DNA from: Porodaedalea pini
Taxonomy: Eukaryota > Basidiomycota > Agaricomycetes > Hymenochaetales > Hymenochaetaceae
Assembly: GCA_002794775.1 (NCBI GenBank)
Contig: NBAY01000049.1
Span: 264,378 to 328,377, forward strand
Length of the DNA: 64,000 nt
Direction of reading: 5' to 3'
This document shows positions 1-10,547 of the stretch, in pieces. The translations under genes were made by a program, and so were the position numbers. Position 1 is the first letter of the stretch. The number at the start of each line of letters is the position of its first letter. The notes beneath the pieces are model-generated. The model was given only the letters and a program-made list of their open reading frames with translations, did not search any database and was not told the origin of the DNA.

Positions 1-322
1 TGTATAGTTCATATTATATAATCCTTCCTATTTGAACCCTTTCTGATGCCTTTGTTGCCTCAGTCTCTCTGACAGCAACAAATATTGTTTTGTCCTGTCT
101 GTCTTGTGGGCTCAAGTGTTGGCACTATCTAGGTGCCTTCTATATAGGATCAATTTATTACTGCAAAGAGAAATAAGATTAGATACTACTGAGATGAAAA
201 GGAGAGCCTGACTGAGAGAGCCTAGATGTCTTAGGTATATACAAAGATTTGGAGGTGTCCAGTTGGATGTGCCTAAAACATTTGAGAGTGTCTAGCTAGG
301 TATTCCCAGATACATTGGGTAT

Positions 323-930
323 GCCCAGTTGGGCACTTCCAATTATTTGGGTATGCCCAGTTGGGCACTTCCAATTATTTAGGTACGCCCAGTTGGGCAC
401 TCCTAATTATTTGGGCACGCCCAGTTGGGCACTCCCAATTATTTGGGTATGCCCAGTTGGGCACTCCCAATTATTTGGGTACGCCCAGTTGGGCACTCCT
501 AATTATTTGGGTATGCCCAGTTGGGCACTCCCAACCATCTGGGTATGCCCAGTTGGGCACTCCCAACCATCTGGGTATGCCCAGTTGGGCACTCCCAACC
601 ATCTGGGTACGCCCAGTTGGGCACTCCCAATTATTTGGGTATGCCCAGTTGGGCACTCCCAACCATCTGGGTACGCCCAGTTGGGCACTCCCAACCATCT
701 GGGTACGCCCAGTTGGGCACTCCCAACCATCTGGGTACGCCCAGTTGGGCACTCCCAACCATCTGGGTACGCCCAGTTGGGCACTCCCAACCATCTGGGT
801 ACGCCCAGTTGGGCACTCCCAACCATCTGGGTACGCCCAGTTGGGCACTCCCAACCATCTGGGTACGCCCAGTTGGGCACTCCCAACCATCTGGGTACGC
901 CCAGTTGGGCACTCCCAACTATTTGGGAAT
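323..930. repeat. 32-bp minisatellite, 19 units (left arm)
   Basis: Nineteen tandem units of 32 bp begin GCCCAGTTGGGCACTCCC and continue with an ATT-rich or CCATCT variant ending GGGTAY. The variants sort along the array: outer units carry AATTATTT and inner units carry AACCATCT, so new units probably arise at one side. Each unit contains small quasi-palindromes such as GCCCA-GT-TGGGC. Because 32 is not a multiple of 3, all six frames stay open and give repetitive peptides; these are not real proteins. Confidence 0.97.
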
Positions 931-1255
931 ACCCAGTTGGGTGTGCCTAGCTACTTATTATCTTTTTTAATTTCTGCCTAAGATTTTTTTTTCTTTTTTT
1001 GAGAAGTAAAAACTGTTATGTCATGAAAATCAAATGGGTCTAGAATAGAAGTCTTGAATATTCTATGGAGAATTTCTCAATCATTTTACTATAGGCTCTG
1101 AATCTTAGCTGCCTTGCTCTGAAGACCAATCAATACACTGCAAGCCACTGCAAGCCACTGCAGGTCAGATGACAATGTTGTTTGATGTGAAAGCAAAAGA
1201 AAGTAATGTTTGCTGTGCACTGAGCACTGCATGTTGGTGAGCTACAATGACCATA

Positions 1256-2298
1256 CTAGAACATGCTCCAAGGGTCAGCAGCATCATACTGATCATGTTG
1301 GTACAGAGCATAGCTTGGGGAGTTGGACTGATCCGCCAGGAAAATGAGCGAGTTCATGGTAGCAGTGTACTTGTTGGGGCCATGGTCACTGTAGTTGAAA
1401 AGCAAAGTCACACCCTGAATATACATGTGCAAAAAACCACTGAGGTTCAAGTTTGGGTTGTTACTGAACATGCCGAACTCCGAACCAGTTGCTGACACAA
1501 GCGAAGAGGTCATCTCAGACTAGCCAGTCATTCCGAAGTACCAATAGTTTTTTAGTTTGCTGTCTCCACCCACAAACCATCATCTGAGACAGCAAAGCAG
1601 TTCTCCTTCGCATTCGCAACAGTAAGAGGAAGAAGCTGCACTGTGTTTCCAGTCATGTCATCACTAAGGATGGTGAGAGATGCCAAAGTGAGACCACCAT
1701 TGCAAACACAGTTCCAGTTACCCTTAATATCAGCATCTGACCACCAGCCATTCGTGCCCTGTGCCAGAGCAGCAATGCCAAGGGACAGACCATACTGGTT
1801 CAAAGTGGACCAGATCATCTCCTTCTTGTCATCAGCCCACATGTCGTAAAGCTAGTTGTAAGCAATACCAAAAGCGGCGGACATTTCAGCAGTGTCAAGA
1901 AAATGAGCAGGACTCCACCTGTCAACAGCGGGATCCCATGAGGTCGAGCCATTGCCAGCAGCATTCTGCAAGTACAACATATCAGCATGTACGAGGATGC
2001 AAATTATATAATGAGCCAAACCTGGAGCTCTAGCCAGGTACGGTCAACTCACAATGAATCGTTCGTCATGCGGTAGACATACGCAAAGGCCTTATGCACT
2101 CTTTGACTTGACGGCAGGCATCAAGCATACCACTGGCACCATCCATGAAATACGGGACAGGGTCCATGGCCTTCCAATCAGAGGCATTGCCGAAGATCGT
2201 CTGGTTCCAGCCGCTGAAGTAAGGGTCGTGCGCAATAAGGTTAGGCAGCACTTCCCACTTGAAAGCCGGCTCAATGAGACGCAGCTAGAGCAAAAGTA
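1256..2298 (-). pseudogene. Heparinase II/III-like protein, broken (left arm)
   Basis: The minus strand encodes segments that I recognise as a fungal heparinase II/III-like (alginate/chondroitin-lyase-type) polysaccharide lyase. They include IAHDPYFSGWNQTIFGNAS, FGIAYN, GNWNCVCNGGLTLASL, a segment ending ETANY-WYFGMTG, and DHGPNKYTATMNSLIFLA followed by DAADPWSMF. Such enzymes cleave acidic polysaccharides by beta-elimination. The order is collinear, with a probable intron between the first and second blocks. The frame is broken by a shift before AYVYRMTND, TAG codons (one after IAYN, one after MTG, one replacing a Trp codon near the end) and a small insertion before YWYFG. CpG is depleted here, unlike the neighbouring cyclin, eS6 and Hsp90 block. 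Only the middle part of the family is present. Confidence 0.75.
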
Positions 2299-2355
2299 GC
2301 GTGTCTTCCTCACAGTCTGGACCTGGTTCTTCTGCATGGTGATGGTGATGTTGAT

Positions 2356-3730
2356 GTGACGCTCTGGGATAGATGCACGGCCGCATCATCTGGCAGCGTC
2401 GCAGCACATCTAAGTGCCCTGTTTGCCATGCCTGCCTTCGTCCTCACATGACCAAACTCCGGGCTTGCGCCTGCATCTGACAAGGGTGGACTCGGGAAGT
2501 GCATCACGTTGTGCACTGCAGAAACCGGAGACGATCCAAATGCGCTTGCACCCTAGCTTTTCATGTGTTGCATGCCGCGTGACTGCTCTTCCTGCGGCGG
2601 CGTAGTACTCTTGCCGACCCAGAGACGCGGTCCTAGGGCATCGCCCAGTGCGCGTTCGCGGCGTCCAACCACATGTGATGGGACCGGAGAGATTCACCCA
2701 TGTTCGATTTGAATAGCATCGATCCTGTAATGATTTCGATACGAGAGTGAGTGCGGCGACGAAAGTGCGCCGCGGGCGAAGAAGTGGCAATGACAGAGGT
2801 GACAGCGGTGTGAGCGGTTTTGCAAGGATCTTACGACGCTTGTCATTAGACTGCCTTTGAGTCTGCATCTGCTGAGTGGATGGAAGCGAAGCATCCATCT
2901 GGTAGACTGTCGGCACGCGCGATCTGTCGGAGGGGTCCATTGACGTCAGCTCTGTCAGAAAACCGCAGGGGTTGGACGTGTCCGAAGAGGTATTCGCCTT
3001 TGACGAGAGAGACACCTCGCCTTCCCTCTTATCCAACTCCGGCTCGACCCGTCACCTTCCCCCGCACCGCCCCGATGTAGCAGAGCGCCGACTGCAGGAC
3101 GCTACGTCTCGTGCGTGAACGGCGAGGCGAGTGCGATGCAACGCGTATGCGACGAAGTGCGCAAGCGTATTCGGTATCACTGGTGCCCCTCTTGATCCTG
3201 CCATTGCGGTAGCGGGGGGCACGCAAGACGACTGCGGTCGAGGACGATGTGGAAGAGGTGGAGGACGACGGAGGAAGGATCTCGGGGCAGTTGAAGGTAT
3301 GGCTGACGAAGCGCGCACAGAGCTTGCTGGTGTCTTCGTGCCCGTAGTAAGTGGCGACTGCCGGTGGGGGTGCTGCCGGCGCGGGGTGGTGCGAGTGGTG
3401 TGCGCGCGGGACTGCCGATGACTGTTTTTTGTCGAACGTTTTCGGCGCGGTCGGAGGAAAAAAAACGCGATAGAGAAAAAGACACCGATCAACAGCCGCT
3501 CATCACTCAATTATCAGAGATCGGGGGGAAAGAGGGGGGACGCTTACAGAACTCGAGGTAGATGCTGCGGCAGCGGCGGACGCAGAAGACGATTTCGCAG
3601 GTGGAGGCGGGGCGTACGTCGCGCGGTGCACGCGCCGGAAGGGCGAGTGGTTCGAGCTGGCACTCGATGATGATATCGAATGCTGATGCGGATGGGGGTG
3701 GGGATGGCGCGGGGCGTGGACGGTGGCCAT
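2356..3730 (-). pseudogene. Pho85-type (Pcl) cyclin, frameshifted (left arm)
   Basis: Read on the minus strand from an ATG at 3730, the product opens with a His/Pro- and Ser-rich N-terminus. Cyclin-box segments follow in different frames: YYGHEDTSKLCARFVSHTFNCPE, NTLAHFVAYALHRTRLAVH, SVLQSALCYIGAVRGKV, RRTFVAALTLVSKSLQDRCY and SNRTWVNLSG, then ERALGDALGPRLWVGK. The order matches agaricomycete Pcl-type cyclins, which activate Pho85-family kinases. A tail segment with RCAATLP also fits. At least three frame changes separate these blocks. One break, after the N-terminal Ser run, could be an intron (GTAAGC donor); the others look like indels. CpG dinucleotides are abundant, so the block is younger than the lyase pseudogene beside it. 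Confidence 0.7.
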
Positions 3731-4025
3731 ATTCGCTGCGGCGGGCTCTCTGGCTCTAGGCGTTGACGAGCGTCTGTGAGCATCAAAGGACAGGTGGAGT
3801 TGATGCGTGAGAAGAGGTCGCTACGAATGTTTTGATTGGAACGAGATCCTTCTCGGACACAACGGTTGCGTCGCGTTCGCCGAAGTGCGCAGTGAGAAAG
3901 GCAGATGAGAAAACGGCTGACGTCGATGTTGAGGCGTGTGGAACATTGGCGGGGGCAGAAGGAAGAGGTGAGGAATGCGTCCCAGGTGAACAGGGCGAGG
4001 GAAGTTGAACCGCTCGACGGTTTCG

Positions 4026-4317
4026 GTAGATGTCGCCAGTCCCTCCCTGCCTGACAATGACGAGAGAGAGGACAGCGACGTTGCGACCGATGATGCAGCC
4101 ACGGGCCGGCTTGCACTTTCTCACCAGTGCGGCAGAGACGGTAGCAAGAGTGACCAGCAGAAAGGAGAAGGCGAGCAGTTAGGAATGAGTACACCCTGCT
4201 TCATCGGGAAGTCCTGCTCGTCGTTTCCGCCAGAGACGCGGAAGACGTGGCCCTTGAACTCATCACCGAGCAAGTCGCTGGGGACACCTGGGACATCTTC
4301 TTGCCGTGGAAAATGCG
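4026..4317 (-). pseudogene. RPS6: Ribosomal protein eS6 fragment (left arm)
   Basis: The minus strand encodes [18 protein letters not shown], then [29 protein letters not shown], and in a shifted frame [18 protein letters not shown] followed by RQGGTGDI. This is collinear with roughly residues 40-120 of the ~240-residue 40S subunit protein eS6 (RPS6). Both ends of the gene are missing and at least two frame changes are present. At 4317 the homology stops and Hsp90 homology starts on the other strand within about 3 bases, so two unrelated gene pieces are directly joined. Confidence 0.8.
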
Positions 4318-4319
4318 GT

Positions 4320-5418
4320 AACGACCACCTCGCTATGAAGCACTTCTCGGTAGAAGGTCAGCTCGAATTCAAGGCTATTCTCTACATTCCGAAGCGGTGA
4401 GTCTCCTTGCTGGCCTTGCTATGAACCTGTTTCTGACGTCTCTTTTAGCGCACCGTTCGACCTCTTCGAGTCCAAGAAGAAGCGTAACAACATTAAGCTC
4501 TACGTCCGCCCCGTCTTCATTATGGACGACTGCGAGGATCTCATCCCCGAGTACCTTAACTTCGTCAAGGGTATCGTCGACTCTGAAGATCTCCCGCTCA
4601 ACATCTCGCGTGAGACGCTCCAGCAGAACAAGATTCTCAAGGTCATCCGCAAGAACATCGTGAAGAAGTGCCTCGACCTCATCCAGGAGATCTCGGAGGA
4701 CAAGGACAATTTCAAGAAGTTCTACGAGGCGTTCGGCAAGAGCCTCAAGCTTGGTATCCACGAGGATGCGCAGAACCGCAGCAAGCTCGCCGAGTTCCTC
4801 CGCTTCTACTCGACGAAGTCGACTGAGGAGCAGGTCTCGCTGAAAAAGGGTACGTGTTCAAGCGGCGGCACTGTTCCATTATTTGGTTACTGACAGCTTA
4901 CCGCAGACTACATCACGCGGATGCCTGAGATTCAGAAGTCCATCTACTACCTCACTGGCGAGTCGCTCAATGCCGTCAAGGACTCTCCCTTCCTTGAGGC
5001 TCTCAAGAAGAAGGGCTTCGAGGTACTCCTGCTTGTTGACCCGATCGACGAGTACGCCGTCACTCAGCTCAAGGAGTTCGACGGTCACAAGCTCGTGTGC
5101 GTGTCGAAGGAGGGTCTGGAGCTCGAGGAGACCGAAGAGGAGAAGAAGGAGCGCGAGAGTGAGGCCTCGCAGTTCGAGGAGCTCTGCAAGGTCGTCAAGG
5201 ATGCGCTCGGCGACAAGGTCGAGAAGGTCGTCATCTCGAACCGCGTCACCGACTCACCATGTGTGCTTGTCACCGGCCAGTTCGGCTGGTCCGCAAATAT
5301 GGAGCGCATCATGAAGGCGCAGGCGCTTCGCGACTCGTCAATGTCATCGTACATGGCGTCGAAGAAGACGCTTGAGTTTAACCCGCACAACGCGATCATC
5401 AAGGTCCTTCGATGTTGA
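4320..5418 (+). pseudogene. HSP90: Hsp90 middle/C-terminal fragment (left arm)
   Basis: Three exons (4320-4396, 4449-4849, 4907-5418) with two clean GT-AG introns of 52 and 57 bp encode Hsp90 from [15 protein letters not shown] through [47 protein letters not shown] and [17 protein letters not shown] to [13 protein letters not shown]. This corresponds to about residues 330-600 of a ~700-residue cytosolic ATP-dependent chaperone. The whole N-terminal ATPase domain is absent. After IIK the frame ends within four codons, so the dimerisation helices and the MEEVD tail are missing. Retained introns mean capture was from genomic DNA, not reverse-transcribed mRNA. The remaining reading frame is intact and highly conserved, so the fragment is recent. 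Confidence 0.93.
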
Positions 5419-6263
5419 TCGTCTTTTGCTGGCCCATCGCCAGGTCAGCGATGTCGACACTTCATGGCCGATGGTGTCTTGAGGAGCTCGTCGTGTTCTG
5501 TCCCTTCAGGCAAGCAAAAAAAATGATGAAAAGTAATTATTAGTATATTCAAATAGTTTTTATGATTATTTTTTTTGCTTACCTTGAGTGTGTGGCCGGT
5601 GGGACAGCCGTGCTCGTCGTCGATGGTGAAGACGAAACGACACGAACAACGACGACGCGTTGGTTGTGTTGCCTAATTTGGCCGATCGCCGCGTCTCAAA
5701 CAAGCAATCAAAGCATTCCGATTCTTTCGGAAATCTCGAAAGTCTCAGCTGTTGGCCTCAAACAAATTCTACGGACGCGTTTAAAAATACAAAAAAATAC
5801 GGAATAGTTTTATTATGTATGTATCTCTATCATAGCCAATAATTACGCGTCAAACGCGTTTTTTTATGGAGTAATAAATACAACAGTAATCTTGACATGC
5901 AGCACCAGGCCTCCAGAAGCATACACAAAAGTACAATATACCCTGAAAGGCCTGGCACCTATTCTATCATGAAGTAAGTGATACATTGTGTATGCATGCA
6001 AGGTTTCAAGCCAATCAGACATGAACTGACTTCATAATAGAGAAGGAGGTGGTTTCATGAGATCTTCTGAATCTGAGTGTTTTGTATATCCTGTTCCCAC
6101 TTTCTACTTTGATGGCACATAAAATATTAAGCATATCCAGAATGGATATGTCTATGTTTCTGTAAGTTTACAAGTTTCCAGCCTCAGTGGTTGGAGCTGG
6201 GTGAATTGAAAAACATCGAAAAGCATGGTTTTTAGAAGTTCAGAGAAAGCATATATTCATGTT
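5419..6263. other. Inner arm segment without recognisable gene (left)
   Basis: No coding similarity is visible. The first ~440 bp are CpG-rich and carry four ACGCGT hexamers (5655, 5775, 5845, 5854), the sequence known from MluI cell-cycle boxes. After about 5860 the base composition changes to CpG-poor, AT-rich DNA up to the spacer. The mirror segment is 6583-7427. Confidence 0.5.
5509..5584. repeat. Short hairpin/MITE-like inverted repeat (left arm)
   Basis: The 17 bp AGGCAAGCAAAAAAAAT is repeated in inverted orientation as ATTTTTTTTGCTTACCT with one mismatch, around an AT-rich loop of about 40 bp. It could be a tiny inverted-repeat element or a processing or terminator hairpin downstream of the Hsp90 fragment. 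No target duplication is evident. Confidence 0.5.
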
Positions 6264-6582
6264 GTTGCTTTATTCCAAACCTCAGGAAGCTCTATAAAAT
6301 AGATATTAGTACTTTATATGACTACAATAAATGTAATCAGGTGCTAGATCTCGGAGTTAGAGGAAAGTTCTGAAGGGGCAGAGGAAATACATGCAAAACT
6401 GCTCTGTGTTTCTTGGATTTGTGTCGAGTTTCACAAAACATGAACTGTATCACCTCTCATTTCACTCCCAATTCCGAACTTTTTCCTCACCCACAAAACT
6501 AAGGACTGGATATCTTTCTTGCAGCATACTTAAATACAAATAACTAATTTTGTTGAGCTTCTCATACTGTGAACCAACTAAA
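6264..6582. other. Unique spacer at palindrome centre
   Basis: This 319 bp AT-rich stretch separates the two arms and is not itself palindromic. The last matching pair is 6263/6583, and 6264 against 6582 is the first mismatch. I see no gene, terminal motif or target duplication in it. An asymmetric spacer is expected when an inverted duplication forms by template switching between short inverted repeats or by recombination between two inverted copies. It is also what would remain at the turn-around of a chimeric read. Confidence 0.9.
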
Positions 6583-7261
6583 AACATGAATATATGCTTT
6601 CTCTGAACTTCTAAAAACCATGCTTTTCGATGTTTTTCAATTCACCCAGCTCCAACCACTGAGGCTGGAAACTTGTAAACTTACAGAAACATAGACATAT
6701 CCATTCTGGATATGCTTAATATTTTATGTGCCATCAAAGTAGAAAGTGGGAACAGGATATACAAAACACTCAGATTCAGAAGATCTCATGAAACCACCTC
6801 CTTCTCTATTATGAAGTCAGTTCATGTCTGATTGGCTTGAAACCTTGCATGCATACACAATGTATCACTTACTTCATGATAGAATAGGTGCCAGGCCTTT
6901 CAGGGTATATTGTACTTTTGTGTATGCTTCTGGAGGCCTGGTGCTGCATGTCAAGATTACTGTTGTATTTATTACTCCATAAAAAAACGCGTTTGACGCG
7001 TAATTATTGGCTATGATAGAGATACATACATAATAAAACTATTCCGTATTTTTTTGTATTTTTAAACGCGTCCGTAGAATTTGTTTGAGGCCAACAGCTG
7101 AGACTTTCGAGATTTCCGAAAGAATCGGAATGCTTTGATTGCTTGTTTGAGACGCGGCGATCGGCCAAATTAGGCAACACAACCAACGCGTCGTCGTTGT
7201 TCGTGTCGTTTCGTCTTCACCATCGACGACGAGCACGGCTGTCCCACCGGCCACACACTCA

Positions 7262-7337
7262 AGGTAAGCAAAAAAAATAATCATAAAAACTATTTGAATA
7301 TACTAATAATTACTTTTCATCATTTTTTTTGCTTGCC
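7262..7337. repeat. Short hairpin/MITE-like inverted repeat (right arm)
   Basis: Mirror copy of 5509-5584 in the right palindrome arm, with the same 17-bp imperfect inverted ends. Confidence 0.5.
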
Positions 7338-7427
7338 TGAAGGGACAGAACACGACGAGCTCCTCAAGACACCATCGGCCATGAAGTGTCGACATCGCTG
7401 ACCTGGCGATGGGCCAGCAAAAGACGA

Positions 7428-8526
7428 TCAACATCGAAGGACCTTGATGATCGCGTTGTGCGGGTTAAACTCAAGCGTCTTCTTCGACGCCATGTACGAT
7501 GACATTGACGAGTCGCGAAGCGCCTGCGCCTTCATGATGCGCTCCATATTTGCGGACCAGCCGAACTGGCCGGTGACAAGCACACATGGTGAGTCGGTGA
7601 CGCGGTTCGAGATGACGACCTTCTCGACCTTGTCGCCGAGCGCATCCTTGACGACCTTGCAGAGCTCCTCGAACTGCGAGGCCTCACTCTCGCGCTCCTT
7701 CTTCTCCTCTTCGGTCTCCTCGAGCTCCAGACCCTCCTTCGACACGCACACGAGCTTGTGACCGTCGAACTCCTTGAGCTGAGTGACGGCGTACTCGTCG
7801 ATCGGGTCAACAAGCAGGAGTACCTCGAAGCCCTTCTTCTTGAGAGCCTCAAGGAAGGGAGAGTCCTTGACGGCATTGAGCGACTCGCCAGTGAGGTAGT
7901 AGATGGACTTCTGAATCTCAGGCATCCGCGTGATGTAGTCTGCGGTAAGCTGTCAGTAACCAAATAATGGAACAGTGCCGCCGCTTGAACACGTACCCTT
8001 TTTCAGCGAGACCTGCTCCTCAGTCGACTTCGTCGAGTAGAAGCGGAGGAACTCGGCGAGCTTGCTGCGGTTCTGCGCATCCTCGTGGATACCAAGCTTG
8101 AGGCTCTTGCCGAACGCCTCGTAGAACTTCTTGAAATTGTCCTTGTCCTCCGAGATCTCCTGGATGAGGTCGAGGCACTTCTTCACGATGTTCTTGCGGA
8201 TGACCTTGAGAATCTTGTTCTGCTGGAGCGTCTCACGCGAGATGTTGAGCGGGAGATCTTCAGAGTCGACGATACCCTTGACGAAGTTAAGGTACTCGGG
8301 GATGAGATCCTCGCAGTCGTCCATAATGAAGACGGGGCGGACGTAGAGCTTAATGTTGTTACGCTTCTTCTTGGACTCGAAGAGGTCGAACGGTGCGCTA
8401 AAAGAGACGTCAGAAACAGGTTCATAGCAAGGCCAGCAAGGAGACTCACCGCTTCGGAATGTAGAGAATAGCCTTGAATTCGAGCTGACCTTCTACCGAG
8501 AAGTGCTTCATAGCGAGGTGGTCGTT
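7428..8526 (-). pseudogene. HSP90: Hsp90 middle/C-terminal fragment (right arm)
   Basis: Mirror copy of 4320-5418. Exons on the minus strand are 8526-8450, 8397-7997 and 7939-7428, with introns at 8398-8449 and 7940-7996. The encoded peptide is identical to the left-arm copy. The two fragments converge on the palindrome centre. Neither has the ATPase domain or the C-terminal tail, so chaperone function is not expected. Confidence 0.93.
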
Positions 8527-8528
8527 AC

Positions 8529-8820
8529 CGCATTTTCCACGGCAAGAAGATGTCCCAGGTGTCCCCAGCGACTTGCTCGGTGATGAGTTCAAGGGCCACG
8601 TCTTCCGCGTCTCTGGCGGAAACGACGAGCAGGACTTCCCGATGAAGCAGGGTGTACTCATTCCTAACTGCTCGCCTTCTCCTTTCTGCTGGTCACTCTT
8701 GCTACCGTCTCTGCCGCACTGGTGAGAAAGTGCAAGCCGGCCCGTGGCTGCATCATCGGTCGCAACGTCGCTGTCCTCTCTCTCGTCATTGTCAGGCAGG
8801 GAGGGACTGGCGACATCTAC
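8529..8820 (+). pseudogene. RPS6: Ribosomal protein eS6 fragment (right arm)
   Basis: Mirror copy of 4026-4317. The first recognisable residues ([10 protein letters not shown], comparable to RIFYDKRM in eS6) start at 8529, immediately beside the Hsp90 fragment that ends at 8526 on the opposite strand. After GDIY the similarity ends, and the next ~290 bp up to the cyclin ATG hold nothing I can assign. Confidence 0.8.
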
Positions 8821-9115
8821 CGAAACCGTCGAGCGGTTCAACTTCCCTCGCCCTGTTCACCTGGGACGCATTCCTCACCTCTTCCTTCTGCCCCCGCCAA
8901 TGTTCCACACGCCTCAACATCGACGTCAGCCGTTTTCTCATCTGCCTTTCTCACTGCGCACTTCGGCGAACGCGACGCAACCGTTGTGTCCGAGAAGGAT
9001 CTCGTTCCAATCAAAACATTCGTAGCGACCTCTTCTCACGCATCAACTCCACCTGTCCTTTGATGCTCACAGACGCTCGTCAACGCCTAGAGCCAGAGAG
9101 CCCGCCGCAGCGAAT

Positions 9116-10490
9116 ATGGCCACCGTCCACGCCCCGCGCCATCCCCACCCCCATCCGCATCAGCATTCGATATCATCATCGAGTGCCAGCTCGAACCACT
9201 CGCCCTTCCGGCGCGTGCACCGCGCGACGTACGCCCCGCCTCCACCTGCGAAATCGTCTTCTGCGTCCGCCGCTGCCGCAGCATCTACCTCGAGTTCTGT
9301 AAGCGTCCCCCCTCTTTCCCCCCGATCTCTGATAATTGAGTGATGAGCGGCTGTTGATCGGTGTCTTTTTCTCTATCGCGTTTTTTTTCCTCCGACCGCG
9401 CCGAAAACGTTCGACAAAAAACAGTCATCGGCAGTCCCGCGCGCACACCACTCGCACCACCCCGCGCCGGCAGCACCCCCACCGGCAGTCGCCACTTACT
9501 ACGGGCACGAAGACACCAGCAAGCTCTGTGCGCGCTTCGTCAGCCATACCTTCAACTGCCCCGAGATCCTTCCTCCGTCGTCCTCCACCTCTTCCACATC
9601 GTCCTCGACCGCAGTCGTCTTGCGTGCCCCCCGCTACCGCAATGGCAGGATCAAGAGGGGCACCAGTGATACCGAATACGCTTGCGCACTTCGTCGCATA
9701 CGCGTTGCATCGCACTCGCCTCGCCGTTCACGCACGAGACGTAGCGTCCTGCAGTCGGCGCTCTGCTACATCGGGGCGGTGCGGGGGAAGGTGACGGGTC
9801 GAGCCGGAGTTGGATAAGAGGGAAGGCGAGGTGTCTCTCTCGTCAAAGGCGAATACCTCTTCGGACACGTCCAACCCCTGCGGTTTTCTGACAGAGCTGA
9901 CGTCAATGGACCCCTCCGACAGATCGCGCGTGCCGACAGTCTACCAGATGGATGCTTCGCTTCCATCCACTCAGCAGATGCAGACTCAAAGGCAGTCTAA
10001 TGACAAGCGTCGTAAGATCCTTGCAAAACCGCTCACACCGCTGTCACCTCTGTCATTGCCACTTCTTCGCCCGCGGCGCACTTTCGTCGCCGCACTCACT
10101 CTCGTATCGAAATCATTACAGGATCGATGCTATTCAAATCGAACATGGGTGAATCTCTCCGGTCCCATCACATGTGGTTGGACGCCGCGAACGCGCACTG
10201 GGCGATGCCCTAGGACCGCGTCTCTGGGTCGGCAAGAGTACTACGCCGCCGCAGGAAGAGCAGTCACGCGGCATGCAACACATGAAAAGCTAGGGTGCAA
10301 GCGCATTTGGATCGTCTCCGGTTTCTGCAGTGCACAACGTGATGCACTTCCCGAGTCCACCCTTGTCAGATGCAGGCGCAAGCCCGGAGTTTGGTCATGT
10401 GAGGACGAAGGCAGGCATGGCAAACAGGGCACTTAGATGTGCTGCGACGCTGCCAGATGATGCGGCCGTGCATCTATCCCAGAGCGTCAC
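9116..10490 (+). pseudogene. Pho85-type (Pcl) cyclin, frameshifted (right arm)
   Basis: Mirror copy of the cyclin at 2356-3730. The ATG at 9116 opens the His/Pro-rich N-terminus, cyclin-box pieces lie at about 9500-9800 and 10070-10170, and the ERALGDAL...RLWVGK block is near 10190-10250. It heads away from the Hsp90 fragment, with the eS6 fragment between them on the same strand as the cyclin. Identical lesions in both arms mean it was broken before duplication. Confidence 0.7.
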
Positions 10491-10547
10491 ATCAACATCA
10501 CCATCACCATGCAGAAGAACCAGGTCCAGACTGTGAGGAAGACACGC

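Larger units (their letters stand above)
1..6263. repeat. Left arm of giant inverted repeat
   Basis: Every stretch compared here is the reverse complement of 6583-12877. Paired coordinates sum to 12846 from the spacer out to the minisatellite and to 12878 beyond it, because the right arm has one more 32-bp unit. All open frames compared between arms encode identical peptides, so the arms look essentially identical. Base 1 still matches base 12877, so the outer end is not in the window. Contents from outside in: minisatellite, heparinase-like pseudogene, cyclin pseudogene, eS6 fragment, Hsp90 fragment, AT-rich tail. It may be a recent inverted duplication, a very large fold-back element, or an assembly artefact. 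Confidence 0.95.

Noticed and set aside
323..930. CRISPR-like array
   Set aside because: The repeat units are contiguous with no unique spacers, and the genome is eukaryotic.
315..981. Long overlapping ORFs of repetitive peptide in all frames over the minisatellite
   Set aside because: The unit is 32 bp, so every frame reads through three-unit cycles without stops. The peptides are translation artefacts of a tandem repeat.
4375..4761. Leucine-rich minus-strand ORF of 128 codons
   Set aside because: It is the antisense shadow of Hsp90 exons 1-2 and spans an intron of the sense gene.
4320..5418. Functional short Hsp90 gene
   Set aside because: It lacks the ATPase domain and C-terminal dimerisation region, and its 5' end is an eS6 fragment on the other strand.
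7004..7284. Independent small genes in the right arm
   Set aside because: They are exact mirror copies of ORFs at 5562-5842 in non-coding DNA and lack any similarity.
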